A stretch of 25,492 nucleotides of DNA from a virus. Both the position numbers and the translations under genes were made by a program. This document shows positions 1 through 6,363 of this stretch, piece by piece. Numbering within the stretch: position 1 is the stretch's first letter; every line of letters starts with the position of its first letter. The DNA lies in the IMG/VR virus record IMGVR_UViG_3300000553_000250, positions 1 to 25,492 of that record, one strand, 5' to 3'. The notes beneath the pieces were generated by a model, which saw nothing but the letters and a program-made list of their open reading frames with translations, made no database searches and was not told the origin of the DNA.

Positions 1-357
1 AGTGCTATTAGTAGCCGCAGTCGTTTGCTAATTGCACAGCATGTTGCTGATAGCGCCGAAACACCTGCGCAACTTATTGATTGGCTAACCAAGAAGTATG
101 TTGATAATTGGCAACTTAATGCAATGCGTCTAAGTGATGAAAAGAAAATGATGCGCACCACTGCACAGTTGATGTTAGTGCCAAAAGACCTAACAATGTT
201 CGTGCGTCCTATTCAAAGCAATATCAAGTTTAACTTCTGGAAACTTAATGGCGCAAAGGATAACAAGATGTGGGTTGAATTGCTTACAAACCGTGTGTTG
301 CGCACTGGCGAAGATGACCCATCTATTCCAACTAATCTATCACATATTGAAGATTAA
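1..357 (+). CDS. Hypothetical protein, 5' end missing
   Basis: The reading frame is open from base 1 (it begins Ser-Ala-Ile-Ser-Ser) and stops at 355-357, so this is the last 118 codons of a gene that starts outside the window. I do not recognise a family. The fragment is soluble-looking and mixed in charge, with no signal peptide or membrane segment. It converges on the minus-strand gene at 354-605 and the two stop codons overlap by 4 nt, as expected in a compact phage genome. A TTG at 25 could be read as a start, but the frame runs through it without interruption, so I treat it as internal. Confidence 0.6.
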   Translation, partial: SAISSRSRLLIAQHVADSAETPAQLIDWLTKKYVDNWQLNAMRLSDEKKMMRTTAQLMLVPKDLTMFVRPIQSNIKFNFWKLNGAKDNKMWVELLTNRVLRTGEDDPSIPTNLSHIED

Positions 358-605
358 ACTGGAAAGTGGGCTAAACCCCAATCATAGGCTTTCCAATACA
401 CACCAAACAATACTGCATCTTCGCTGCGTTCAAATGACCACTGAGTGGTATACCCATGCGCTTCGTTAGCATAAGGCCATTTGTTTAGGGTAAACTTAAT
501 GTCATTTGACTCACACCATTTATACATCTGGTCAACCCAAAACTGCGAAGCATATGCAGCATGGGCGGCAGGTAGTGTGATATCAATTTTATAAATTTCA
601 GTCAT
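354..605 (-). CDS. Hypothetical protein, 83 aa
   Basis: Small soluble protein rich in aromatic residues (many Trp, Tyr and Phe), starting MTEIYKIDITLP. It has no signal peptide, membrane segment or motif I can assign. The Trp-rich central half suggests a compact alpha/beta fold, but that is a guess. It lies directly downstream of tRNA-Leu on the same strand and converges on the partial gene at 1-357. No strong Shine-Dalgarno is visible before the ATG. The long aromatic-rich frame and close packing argue that it is real. Confidence 0.6.
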   Translation of the reverse strand: MTEIYKIDITLPAAHAAYASQFWVDQMYKWCESNDIKFTLNKWPYANEAHGYTTQWSFERSEDAVLFGVYWKAYDWGLAHFPV

Positions 606-621
606 GATTACTTTTTGTGTT

Positions 622-704
622 TGGTGTCCCCTGCCAGACTCGAACTGGCACTCCGAAGAAGCAGATTTTAAGTCTGCTGCGGCTACCTATTACGCCAAGG
701 GGAC
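622..704 (-). tRNA. tRNA-Leu (UAA)
   Basis: Read on the minus strand, the acceptor GTCCCCT pairs fully with AGGGGAC, followed by discriminator A and an encoded CCA. The anticodon stem AGCAGA/TCTGCT closes the loop CTTAAAA, giving anticodon TAA (Leu, reads UUA/UUG). The T arm GCCAG-TTCGAGT-CTGGC is canonical. The gene is 83 nt with a short class II variable arm. UUA is an expected high-use codon in such an AT-rich genome. Confidence 0.93.
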
Positions 705-711
705 ATTATCT

Positions 712-999
712 TTATTTTACACTAATACTATGTATAGAGTCAATTCTAAAAGAACGCCATTCGTCAATGTCAGTTACAAAAACTGCGAGCGAAGTATCGC
801 TAACCTTGCGTTCGCGCTTCTCTTCGCCTTCTACTACAACCACAGGTGGTAGCAGTTCAGGCTTAAGAGTGCAAGGCATAGTGCGCAAATCGCCATTAAC
901 CTTAGTAAAAGTTACTTCGCATACACCTTCACGAAGCATATCACGCAGCATATCAATGCTTGGTTGAACTTGCGTATTAAATTCAATATAAGATGTCAT
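712..999 (-). CDS. DUF2693-like small beta-barrel phage protein
   Basis: A 95-aa protein with the pattern LRDMLREGVCEVTFTKVNG, then RTMPCTL, and near the C-terminus LAVF..DIDEWRSFRIDSI. From memory this matches the DUF2693 / SH3-like beta-barrel proteins common in T4-type and marine phages, whose function is unknown. The middle segment (about 48-66) is charged and low in complexity. The ATG at 999 overlaps the stop of the upstream SGNH gene by one base (TAATG), so the two are translationally coupled. The family call rests on pattern recognition, not a search. Confidence 0.72.
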   Translation of the reverse strand: MTSYIEFNTQVQPSIDMLRDMLREGVCEVTFTKVNGDLRTMPCTLKPELLPPVVVVEGEEKRERKVSDTSLAVFVTDIDEWRSFRIDSIHSISVK

Positions 1000-1418
1000 T
1001 AGTCTATTACCTCTTTAGTTGACTTGGCCAATTCTTTATAGCCTGTTGCAGTAGGATGAATGCTATCGTGACTCAACCAGTTGTTATGCAACTTGATAGT
1101 GCCATCATTGAACTCTCGTGCCATATCTTCAATTGCCGCAAATGCAAGCGGAAATAGTTTTTCGTTAGGCAACACCCAGATAACATAATTTGCATCAACT
1201 CGTTCACGCAGAACCCATAGCTGCTCTCTGTCACTGACTTTAGGATTATCGTTTGAACCAAGACTTATGATCGCAATGCTACTAGTTGGAAGTTTGGTGC
1301 TATATGCTTCAACATAGTGTTCAGTGTTGATACCGACTTTAGCAATAGTTGTGCAATCACGGCGAACATCGCCAAGTCCTTTTGCAATACTATCACCTAT
1401 AATTAAACAATCTAGCAT
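999..1418 (-). CDS. SGNH/GDSL-type hydrolase
   Basis: A 139-aa protein with the SGNH hallmarks: GDS at 8-10 (nucleophile Ser10), GSND at 54-57 (oxyanion Asn), and DSIHP at 118-122 supplying Asp118 and His121. It is shorter than most esterases of the family (about 180-220 aa) but keeps all the catalytic blocks. No signal peptide is seen, so it should act in the cytoplasm or virion. Probable substrates are O-acyl or ester groups on sugars or lipids; the sequence does not say which. A Shine-Dalgarno (AGGAAG) precedes the ATG. The downstream gene at 712-999 is coupled by a one-base overlap. Confidence 0.85.
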   Translation of the reverse strand: MLDCLIIGDSIAKGLGDVRRDCTTIAKVGINTEHYVEAYSTKLPTSSIAIISLGSNDNPKVSDREQLWVLRERVDANYVIWVLPNEKLFPLAFAAIEDMAREFNDGTIKLHNNWLSHDSIHPTATGYKELAKSTKEVID

Positions 1419-1436
1419 ATCATACTTCCTAAATTT

Positions 1437-1513
1437 TGGTAGGGGATGCCAGAGTCAAACTGGCTTAAGCACTGTTATGAGCAGTGAGCGTCCTTCACTT
1501 CCGCCTATCCCCC
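1437..1513 (-). tRNA. tRNA with CAU anticodon (Met or lysidine-type Ile)
   Basis: On the minus strand, acceptor GGGGGAT pairs with ATCCCCT (one G-U at the end), then discriminator A and encoded CCA. The anticodon stem CACTG/CAGTG closes loop CTCATAA (anticodon CAT), and the T arm is GCCAG-TTTGACT-CTGGC. Total length is 77 nt. CAT could mean elongator Met, or Ile(AUA) if the C is lysidinylated; a paired 1-72 position makes initiator tRNA less likely. The first bases overlap the last codons and stop of the homing endonuclease gene at 1505-2176. Confidence 0.9.
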
Positions 1514-2176
1514 ATAAATTAATTCTTTTATAGTATATTGTTTTTTTCTAATTTTGTCAATCTCTTTTTGTTTCAATACTATTAAATTTTTTACGACTGC
1601 CCATTTTGCTAGATCACGCTCTCGTTCATATCCTTTAACTTCAATAAATTTGTCAAAGTCAGGCAAATAAAAATCTGGAAAATATAAATGCCAATCATTA
1701 TTCCAAAAGTATGGTATAGGATTTTCAGGTTGTTCAAACTTAATATTATTATCTAACAAAAATTTTCCTACTTCTAATTCCCAATTTCCTTTAAAAATAT
1801 ATCCAGAATGTTCAATATTTTTCACTCTTCCTGATATATTTTTTTTACTATACGAATCAGGATTATTTTTTACAACTTTCTTCATTCGTTCCGATTGTGC
1901 TTTTTTATATTCTTCGGTGTTATGTAATTTTTTAATTTTAACAGATATTTTTGTTTTTGTTTCTTCTGTTAGATCACCTTGTTTTATTCTTCCTTTTTTG
2001 CCCCATTCTTTTAATTTTTCTCGGTGTTCATCTGTAAAAAAATTAGGTTGACTTCCATTCTCATATTGTTGTTCCAACCAAGTTTTTTGCCTATCAGGAT
2101 TGTTTTTACATAATCTTTGATGATTTTTTAATGAATTTAAATTTGTTTTAACTGACCCGCAAAATACGCATTCCAT
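1505..2176 (-). CDS. Homing endonuclease with zinc finger and PD-(D/E)xK domain
   Basis: A 223-aa free-standing nuclease. The N-terminus has a zinc-finger pattern C3-x2-C6-x12-H19-x3-C23. Residues about 70-100 are NUMOD3-like basic repeats (EETKTKIS...). The C-terminal half is a Vsr-like PD-(D/E)xK domain: NWELEVGKFL at 131-140, PDF at 167-169 and catalytic E179-V-K181. This order is typical of phage homing endonucleases, which make a DNA break and spread their own gene. The gene is more AT-rich than its neighbours, consistent with recent arrival. Its last codons, GGG GGA TAG, lie inside the 5' end of the tRNA-CAU gene. A late-type octamer at 2200-2207 and a Shine-Dalgarno (AGGA) precede the ATG. 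Confidence 0.85.
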   Translation of the reverse strand: MECVFCGSVKTNLNSLKNHQRLCKNNPDRQKTWLEQQYENGSQPNFFTDEHREKLKEWGKKGRIKQGDLTEETKTKISVKIKKLHNTEEYKKAQSERMKKVVKNNPDSYSKKNISGRVKNIEHSGYIFKGNWELEVGKFLLDNNIKFEQPENPIPYFWNNDWHLYFPDFYLPDFDKFIEVKGYERERDLAKWAVVKNLIVLKQKEIDKIRKKQYTIKELIYGG

Positions 2177-2199
2177 TTTTATTATCCTATTGATAATAT

Positions 2200-2207
2200 T
2201 ATTTAGA
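2200..2207 (-). promoter_or_regulatory. T4-like late promoter octamer
   Basis: TCTAAATA on the minus strand fits the NNTAARTA pattern seen at other late-type genes here. The predicted start (6 nt downstream) is near 2194, giving an 18-nt leader with AGGA before the endonuclease ATG at 2176. Homing endonuclease genes in T4 are also often expressed from late promoters (established knowledge). Confidence 0.55.
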
Positions 2208-2251
2208 AAAAGTTAATAAAAATATTAATTAATGAAGGGGATGATATTAAC

Positions 2252-2464
2252 TTATACTGTTTTGTTTAACCTGTCAAGAAAAAGTTTCTTTAACGCTTTC
2301 TCAAAGATTTCACTATTTCCTTCAACACGAGCCAAAAACAATTCGTAAACCAGTGGGTCATCTTTTTCTGGTTTGAAATTTACACCACGAGCCTCTAACT
2401 CTTCAATAAGTTCATCATCATCAAAGTCATCTAGATCAACTTCTACTTCTACATAATGTGCCAT
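2252..2464 (-). CDS. Acidic hypothetical protein, 70 aa
   Basis: A small, very acidic protein beginning MAHYVEVEVDLDDFDDDELIEELEARG, continuing with a predicted helical C-terminal half (ALKKLFLDRL). It has no recognised domain, signal peptide or membrane span. Acidic early phage proteins of this size are often DNA mimics or host-protein inhibitors, but nothing in this sequence proves that. AGGA lies 8-9 nt before the ATG. It sits between the class II tRNA and the homing endonuclease on the same strand. Confidence 0.72.
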   Translation of the reverse strand: MAHYVEVEVDLDDFDDDELIEELEARGVNFKPEKDDPLVYELFLARVEGNSEIFEKALKKLFLDRLNKTV

Positions 2465-2482
2465 GATTTATCCTTTGAAATT

Positions 2483-2574
2483 TGGTAGGGACGCTAGGAT
2501 TTGAACCTAGTCAAGAACACCCATCTGATGCTAAAGAGTTTATAAAACTCTCCCGTGTACCAACACCCGCCCCC
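2483..2574 (-). tRNA. Class II tRNA, anticodon reads UAU (isotype uncertain)
   Basis: On the minus strand, acceptor GGGGGCG pairs with CGTCCCT (two G-U pairs), followed by discriminator A and encoded CCA. The T arm CTAGG-TTCAAAT-CCTAG is canonical. The anticodon stem AGAGT/ACTCT closes loop TTTATAA, so the anticodon reads TAT, which would decode Ile AUA. A 24-nt variable region can form a 5-6 bp stem (GCATC/GGTGT), a class II trait normally found in Leu, Ser and Tyr tRNAs. The D arm is short (GTGT/ACAC closing 4 nt). Total is 92 nt. Functional identity is unclear. Confidence 0.75.
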
Positions 2575-2581
2575 ACTATGG

Positions 2582-2665
2582 TTAGGCAGGTATGTAATGT
2601 AACAACTGACCTGCTATTGCGCCAAAGGCAGCAGCACTAACAAAGAATAAGAATTTCTTAAGCAT
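2582..2665 (-). CDS. 27-aa single-span membrane peptide
   Basis: The short frame encodes MLKKFLFFVSAAAFGAIAGQ followed by LLHYIPA: a lysine-flanked N-terminus, one hydrophobic helix (residues about 4-21) and a short tail. GGAG stands 8 nt before the ATG and a clear sigma70-type promoter lies upstream at 2691-2718, so it is probably expressed. The tRNA at 2483-2574 follows immediately and may be co-transcribed. The function is unknown; tiny early phage membrane peptides can alter host envelope functions, which here is only a possibility. Confidence 0.65.
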   Translation of the reverse strand: MLKKFLFFVSAAAFGAIAGQLLHYIPA

Positions 2666-2690
2666 TTGTGTCTCCGTTGTTTGTATTATA

Positions 2691-2718
2691 ACTATATATC
2701 ATTTTGAAAAATTGTCAA
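2691..2718 (-). promoter_or_regulatory. Sigma70-type promoter
   Basis: Minus strand: TTGACA (2713-2718), 16-nt spacer, TATAGT (2691-2696). It overlaps the final codons of the HNH gene and faces the 27-aa peptide and the tRNA. Confidence 0.7.
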
Positions 2719-3425
2719 GTATTATCTTTAAAATATTCTTTTAAATATTTGAAGCATGCTTGCTTCACTTTTTCACTTGACCGTTCAAGAAATACTGTAT
2801 TGGCAATAGACCATACATACCCGTTAGCATCAAACACCACATTGTCACGATAAGGCTTGTTGCAAATCTGACATTGCGGAATAATGTTGCCAGCTTCTAG
2901 CGGCTTCTCAGGGTCCATATGACCTTTTTCTAGCACCGTAATAGTTCCGCGCTTGCGATTGTTTGGCTTGTTTTCTTCACTTCCACAACAAGCACACCGA
3001 AATTTGTAATGATGCTTAACTGCGTCCCAGTTACCTGTTGTAACTGCAACGGCGCGATTATTTTTCCAATCTGGCGCAGTAAGGTTCATATCTAACAGCG
3101 CATAATAACTAGGCTTAAGCTTTGTGCCATCTGGCATTGCGCCATTGCGACTGCGAGCATTGTAACCATTGACATTGCTCATATGACGCAGTGACTGCGC
3201 GTCTGTTACTTTTTTGTTTAAAATATTACTAGCAAATTCTAGCGCATCCTTGCCATTAAACGCATGTCCAATATGACAATAAGCATAAAGATAGATCATA
3301 CTAGTATTGGTACCAAACATAGGCGGTTTAGTTACGCCTAACTGTTTTAGGTTTGCTTCCCATTCACTATAAAATTTATCATAGATTGGTTTTGCTTCAT
3401 CTAGTGTGGTTGGTAGCGCAATCAT
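2715..3425 (-). CDS. HNH-family nuclease, restriction-enzyme-like
   Basis: A 236-aa protein whose C-terminal half carries a zinc-bound HNH module: C144-A-C-C147, then GHMDP at 168-172, N180 and C185-x2-C188 (QCQICN). The long N-terminal region (1-130) is helical, with no NUMOD repeats. The arrangement resembles HNH type II restriction endonucleases more than classic phage homing enzymes, although I cannot separate the two without a search. No methyltransferase partner lies beside it. It is divergent from the PLP-fold gene at 3462. The AT-rich spacer before the ATG includes a weak GGAG-like site. Confidence 0.75.
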   Translation of the reverse strand: MIALPTTLDEAKPIYDKFYSEWEANLKQLGVTKPPMFGTNTSMIYLYAYCHIGHAFNGKDALEFASNILNKKVTDAQSLRHMSNVNGYNARSRNGAMPDGTKLKPSYYALLDMNLTAPDWKNNRAVAVTTGNWDAVKHHYKFRCACCGSEENKPNNRKRGTITVLEKGHMDPEKPLEAGNIIPQCQICNKPYRDNVVFDANGYVWSIANTVFLERSSEKVKQACFKYLKEYFKDNT

Positions 3426-3448
3426 ATTATTTCTCCAATAACTTTTTA

Positions 3449-3456
3449 TCTAAGTA
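3449..3456 (+). promoter_or_regulatory. T4-like late promoter, leaderless spacing
   Basis: TCTAAGTA ends exactly 5 nt before the ATG at 3462 and no Shine-Dalgarno lies between. With T4-late geometry (octamer at -13 to -6) the +1 base is the A of the ATG. Confidence 0.55.
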
Positions 3457-3461
3457 TTTCC

Positions 3462-4364
3462 ATGAGCGACGAGTTTAAAAACCTATATGGCAGTATGCTA
3501 GTCAAGGATGCCAAGAGCATTCAAAACGCATATATTAAAGAGTATATCATCGAAAACAAAATTACGCAACGAATATTTTCAGATGAACTGCCTATAGATG
3601 TGCAAGATGATTTCTTAGATTTTTATCCTCGTTGGATTGCTAGTAGTAAACTCAATAACTTTAGTGGACTGTTTGCATTTCCGCATCGTTATATCAGCAT
3701 AGGCACTACACAGTCAATAGATGATTTTCATTTTTGGTGCAAAAAAACAAATCGCACCGTTAAAGTTTTTCGTGGTGAATATCCTTATAGCAGAAATATA
3801 TCTGTTAAAGAAGGCGACAAATTTATAGATGATAGCGAATTAAAGTGCGGCGATGCTGTTATTATCAGCTTACCATTTAGCGCAACTGGCAACATTCATC
3901 CGCAATGGAATGAACTTATGGATACTTGTGATAGGTTGAAAATACCAGTTATGGTTGATGCTGCTTTCTTTGGTACATGCTATGACATCACTGTTGATCT
4001 AAGTCGCGATTGCATTGACACCGTTGCATTTAGTCCAACGAAAGGATTAAATTGTGGCAAATGGCGCAGCGGTATTTGCTTTACAAAACGCAGTCCGCTG
4101 CATTGTCCGTTGGGCATACAAACCGAATGGCATCATGGCGTTCATCTAAACACTGCAATATGTTATCATCTTATGCAAGCATTCTCACCAGACACAGTTC
4201 CGTTAAAATGGAAAGATGCTCAACATCGAGCTTGTGCGCATTATGGATTAACCCCTAGCAAAACAGTGCATCTGACAATAGGCGATGAAAGATGGAAATA
4301 TTTTGCTAGAGATGATCTTTATAACAGAGTTAATATCTACTCTGCAATCAAGCTTTTTTCTTAA
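3462..4364 (+). CDS. PLP-dependent aminotransferase-fold enzyme
   Basis: A 300-aa protein with the core of a fold type I PLP enzyme: ISLPFSATGNIHPQW at 135-149 (Asn144 at the cofactor-binding turn), VDAAFFG at 165-171 (Asp166, expected to bind the pyridine nitrogen) and FSPTKGL at 190-196 (Lys194, the Schiff-base lysine). It is shorter than usual aminotransferases (350-450 aa), mainly in the C-terminal domain. Substrate unknown; amino-sugar or amino-acid chemistry fits the sugar-enzyme genes elsewhere in the window. The ATG follows a late-type octamer by 5 nt. The 3' end overlaps the convergent protease-like gene by 17 nt. Confidence 0.8.
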   Translation: MSDEFKNLYGSMLVKDAKSIQNAYIKEYIIENKITQRIFSDELPIDVQDDFLDFYPRWIASSKLNNFSGLFAFPHRYISIGTTQSIDDFHFWCKKTNRTVKVFRGEYPYSRNISVKEGDKFIDDSELKCGDAVIISLPFSATGNIHPQWNELMDTCDRLKIPVMVDAAFFGTCYDITVDLSRDCIDTVAFSPTKGLNCGKWRSGICFTKRSPLHCPLGIQTEWHHGVHLNTAICYHLMQAFSPDTVPLKWKDAQHRACAHYGLTPSKTVHLTIGDERWKYFARDDLYNRVNIYSAIKLFS

Positions 4365-4788
4365 CCTGTGATTGAAGGAACATGCGGTACAGTCCAAGTT
4401 CGCGACCGAACGCTTCGATCTCCCAAGGCGTGTCCCAATAGTTCATGTTCTCTGGATAATATTTTCCAGCAAAGCGATACATGCGCTTGCGTTCGCTGAA
4501 ACCAAAATTATCCTGAACATGCTGCTTGACATGCACCATCTCGTGAGCAAGGCCCAAGAGAATAGCGCGTTTTCCCATGCTAGCATCAATCGTAATGGTA
4601 AATTCTTTACCATCGTCGTTTACGCAGTCAGCATCGTTGCCGCTGTTTTCTTTGTAGTTCTTTTCAAAGTCAAGATAGACATCAACCTTGTCATGGTTCT
4701 TCATAAGATAATCGGCGTAAAATGCCATCGCTGCCTTGACAGTCTTGCGGTCAACTTTGGATGGCTTGCCAGAAATCGTGAGGTACAT
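4348..4788 (-). CDS. SprT-like zinc metallopeptidase-fold protein
   Basis: A 146-aa protein with HEMVH at 82-86, the HExxH zinc motif, within LGLAHEMVHVKQH. A downstream Glu in the PWEIEAFGRE segment (about 121-130) is a likely third zinc ligand. The N-terminal part predicts helices and strands of a compact zincin. There is no signal peptide. SprT-like proteins and small phage zincins are cytosolic; the target here is unknown. It has its own sigma70-type promoter (4818-4845), and GGAG lies about 9 nt before the ATG. Confidence 0.8.
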   Translation of the reverse strand: MYLTISGKPSKVDRKTVKAAMAFYADYLMKNHDKVDVYLDFEKNYKENSGNDADCVNDDGKEFTITIDASMGKRAILLGLAHEMVHVKQHVQDNFGFSERKRMYRFAGKYYPENMNYWDTPWEIEAFGRELGLYRMFLQSQVKKKA

Positions 4789-4817
4789 GGGTAAATCTCT
4801 CCATTGCTTATATTATC

Positions 4818-4845
4818 AATATAACACGATTTTAGGGGTTGTCAA
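4818..4845 (-). promoter_or_regulatory. Sigma70-type promoter with extended -10
   Basis: Minus strand: TTGACA (4840-4845), 16-nt spacer, TATATT (4818-4823) preceded by TGT. It overlaps the last codons of the kinase gene and drives the metallopeptidase-like gene. Confidence 0.8.
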
Positions 4846-5302
4846 GCATTATTATCTCGTCAAACCCCTCAGAAAGTTGTGGAATTTCAAGGGCTTCTAT
4901 CATTCCCTGTAAAATATTTTGAGGAATGTCTTTGCCAACCCGTGACTTTAAACGCCGTTCCAACTCAGGCGCATCTGGCGTAGGAAAAAATACCGCTACC
5001 TTGAGCCATTCGTCGTTAAATTGTCCCAGCTTGTACTTGCGGCCTTTAGCCATAGTGTTGGTCTGATCCCATACCAAATCCTTGCCTAACTTGATAGCTG
5101 TGTTGACCTGTGCCTTGCAGAAATCCATAGCATTGCCGATCTCACGGGAGAAGACATCGCTATAGGTCTTGCCTTGCTTGGCAGCAACCGTATCAATATA
5201 AGCATCGCTAGATGCAATGATCACATCTTCAAACTTCTGGTTTGCAACCCAAGTTGACTTGCCGCTACCTGGCACACCAATTAACATATAAACCTTGGTC
5301 AT
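4832..5302 (-). CDS. Polynucleotide kinase-like P-loop kinase
   Basis: A 156-aa AAA_33 / T4 Pnk-type kinase. The Walker A motif GVPGSGKST is at 9-17. A DQTNT segment near 100-104 and an RRLKSR lid segment near 135-140 match small phage 5'-OH polynucleotide kinases. It probably phosphorylates RNA or DNA 5' ends in end repair. T4 Pnkp fuses this domain to an HAD phosphatase; here the phosphatase is the separate gene at 5528-5968 in the same operon. Its ATG overlaps the upstream stop by 4 nt (ATGA), indicating translational coupling. Confidence 0.85.
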   Translation of the reverse strand: MTKVYMLIGVPGSGKSTWVANQKFEDVIIASSDAYIDTVAAKQGKTYSDVFSREIGNAMDFCKAQVNTAIKLGKDLVWDQTNTMAKGRKYKLGQFNDEWLKVAVFFPTPDAPELERRLKSRVGKDIPQNILQGMIEALEIPQLSEGFDEIIMLDNP

Positions 5303-5526
5303 TTTACACCTATCATTTCAACTTCTGCTTCTGTTTCAATCCAGAGTTTAGCACCACATTTGCGTGGTTTGTCTGGTCTATATACCATACGAGATGGACC
5401 CTTGATATCTACTTCCATGCAGTATGTTACCACACCATTCTGTTCAACGCGAACAACAGGCTCACTCTTATTGTGCTTAGAGTTAGCCTGTATAATGTTT
5501 CGGTTGATATGGATAATAGTAGTCAT
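5299..5526 (-). CDS. Hypothetical protein between phosphatase and kinase, 75 aa
   Basis: I start this at the ATG at 5526 (MTTIIHINRNII), one base after the phosphatase stop, rather than at the open-frame start 5649, which would run deep into the phosphatase gene. The protein is basic, with a beta-rich centre (VVRVEQNGVVTYCMEVDIKG) and no motif I know. Its stop overlaps the kinase ATG. Its place between the two halves of a split end-repair enzyme makes a nucleic-acid-related role plausible but unproven. Confidence 0.7.
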   Translation of the reverse strand: MTTIIHINRNIIQANSKHNKSEPVVRVEQNGVVTYCMEVDIKGPSRMVYRPDKPRKCGAKLWIETEAEVEMIGVK

Positions 5527-5527
5527 A

Positions 5528-5968
5528 TCAGAAATTACCTTCGGCAACTTGTAAAACACGAACGCCTTCTGCTCTGATCGCCTGCACCACTTGCTCTCTA
5601 TCGTCGAACCATAAAAACGGTGGTCCCCAATCCTTACGGATTTGTTCAAGCAATTCTACCTTGACGATGCTATCCTTCCTGTAATCTTTTTCCGCTCGCA
5701 TGTATAACGCATTGAAGTCAATACCATGCTGATGCAACCATGTTTCAGTAACGCCCCGTGTTTCCTCACCACGCCCACTGCACAAGATGATACGGTCTCC
5801 ACGAGCAAATAACATACCCAACAGTTCAACAATATCTACATGAACCGTATCATTAGCCATGCCAGCGTTCCAAGCAGCCCAGTTCTTTGGCTTGCTCGCA
5901 ACCCAATGCTTGCGATGTTCAGTGTTGGCAAGGGTACCATCAATGTCCACGACTATTACCTTACTCAT
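5528..5968 (-). CDS. HAD phosphatase, T4 Pnkp C-terminal type
   Basis: A 146-aa HAD-superfamily phosphatase. From the chosen ATG at 5968, motif I is DIDGT at 8-12 (nucleophile Asp8, acid/base Asp10). CSGRGEETR is motif II with the conserved Ser and the Arg patch, a Lys in YRKDS supplies motif III, and WFDDR supplies motif IV. This is the pattern of the 3'-phosphatase domain of T4 polynucleotide kinase/phosphatase. The start was chosen because ATGA overlaps the stop of the 52-aa gene. The kinase partner follows in the same operon. Confidence 0.85.
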   Translation of the reverse strand: MSKVIVVDIDGTLANTEHRKHWVASKPKNWAAWNAGMANDTVHVDIVELLGMLFARGDRIILCSGRGEETRGVTETWLHQHGIDFNALYMRAEKDYRKDSIVKVELLEQIRKDWGPPFLWFDDREQVVQAIRAEGVRVLQVAEGNF

Positions 5969-6123
5969 TTCAACCAATCCTTATGATAGTCAACGAGAGC
6001 CTTAATCATGTCTTGACTAAGTTCACCGTTGGATAGCAAACCTTCCATATATGAGTCATAAACAAGGTTTTTTCTGTCACAATAAAGTGACACCAAAAAG
6101 CGTAATTTATCCATGTCATACAT
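5965..6123 (-). CDS. Hypothetical protein, 52 aa, first gene of the end-repair operon
   Basis: The frame is open from 6174, but the promoter -35/-10 boxes occupy 6147-6174. The real start is therefore the ATG at 6123 (MYDMDKLRFL), with AAGGAG upstream. The product is a small helical soluble protein, ending VDYHKDWLK. I recognise no family. It leads the operon 52-aa protein, HAD phosphatase, 75-aa protein, kinase, all joined by 1-4 nt junctions. Confidence 0.72.
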   Translation of the reverse strand: MYDMDKLRFLVSLYCDRKNLVYDSYMEGLLSNGELSQDMIKALVDYHKDWLK

Positions 6124-6146
6124 TGTTTGTGTTCTCCTTATAACCC

Positions 6147-6174
6147 AATATAGCACAAATTTAGAAGCTGTCAA
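6147..6174 (-). promoter_or_regulatory. Sigma70-type promoter with extended -10
   Basis: Minus strand: TTGACA (6169-6174), 16-nt spacer, TGC-TATATT (-10 at 6147-6152). It drives the phosphatase/kinase operon and is back to back with the plus-strand promoter at 6189-6216. Confidence 0.85.
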
Positions 6175-6188
6175 GGGTTATTTTTCGC

Positions 6189-6216
6189 TTGACAAGACCT
6201 GAAAACATGCTATATT
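6189..6216 (+). promoter_or_regulatory. Sigma70-type promoter with extended -10
   Basis: TTGACA (6189-6194), 16-nt spacer, TGC-TATATT (-10 at 6211-6216), followed by GGGG. Only 14 nt separate its -35 from the -35 of the divergent promoter. The two share TGCTATATTGGG around the -10. Confidence 0.85.
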
Positions 6217-6240
6217 GGGGTATTAGCAATGGAGAAAACT

Positions 6241-6351
6241 ATGCGTATTACATATGATGATTTCTTTGCGCTTCTTGGTTTTTCCTTTTTTGCCTATTTT
6301 ATAGGTACTGGCAAAATCTGGGATACTATTATCTACCTTGGACATCTTTAA
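6241..6351 (+). CDS. 36-aa small membrane protein
   Basis: A short frame encoding MRITYDDFFALLGFSFFAYF and 16 more residues: a polar N-terminus, a hydrophobic span at about 8-22 and a second semi-hydrophobic C-terminal stretch. GGAG precedes the ATG at 6241; an in-frame ATG at 6229 lies upstream of that GGAG and is a weaker choice. It is the first gene after the plus-strand promoter. The stop is 12 nt before the next gene. Function unknown. Confidence 0.62.
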   Translation: MRITYDDFFALLGFSFFAYFIGTGKIWDTIIYLGHL

Positions 6352-6363
6352 TAGGAGAATAAA

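Noticed and set aside
617-967. 116-codon and overlapping 82-codon plus-strand frames
   Set aside because: They run through the tRNA-Leu gene and antisense to the DUF2693-like gene, so both are chance frames.
2715-3425. Restriction-modification system around the HNH nuclease
   Set aside because: No DNA methyltransferase lies beside it; the only methyltransferase in the window is a sugar-type enzyme at 7293-8507.
4372-4794. 140-codon plus-strand open frame
   Set aside because: It is antisense to the zinc metallopeptidase-like gene, which has motif HExxH, a promoter and a Shine-Dalgarno. The plus frame has no such support.
5527-5649. Upstream extension of the 75-aa gene between phosphatase and kinase
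   Set aside because: It overlaps the phosphatase in another frame; the ATG at 5526, one base after the phosphatase stop, fits the operon's tight junctions.
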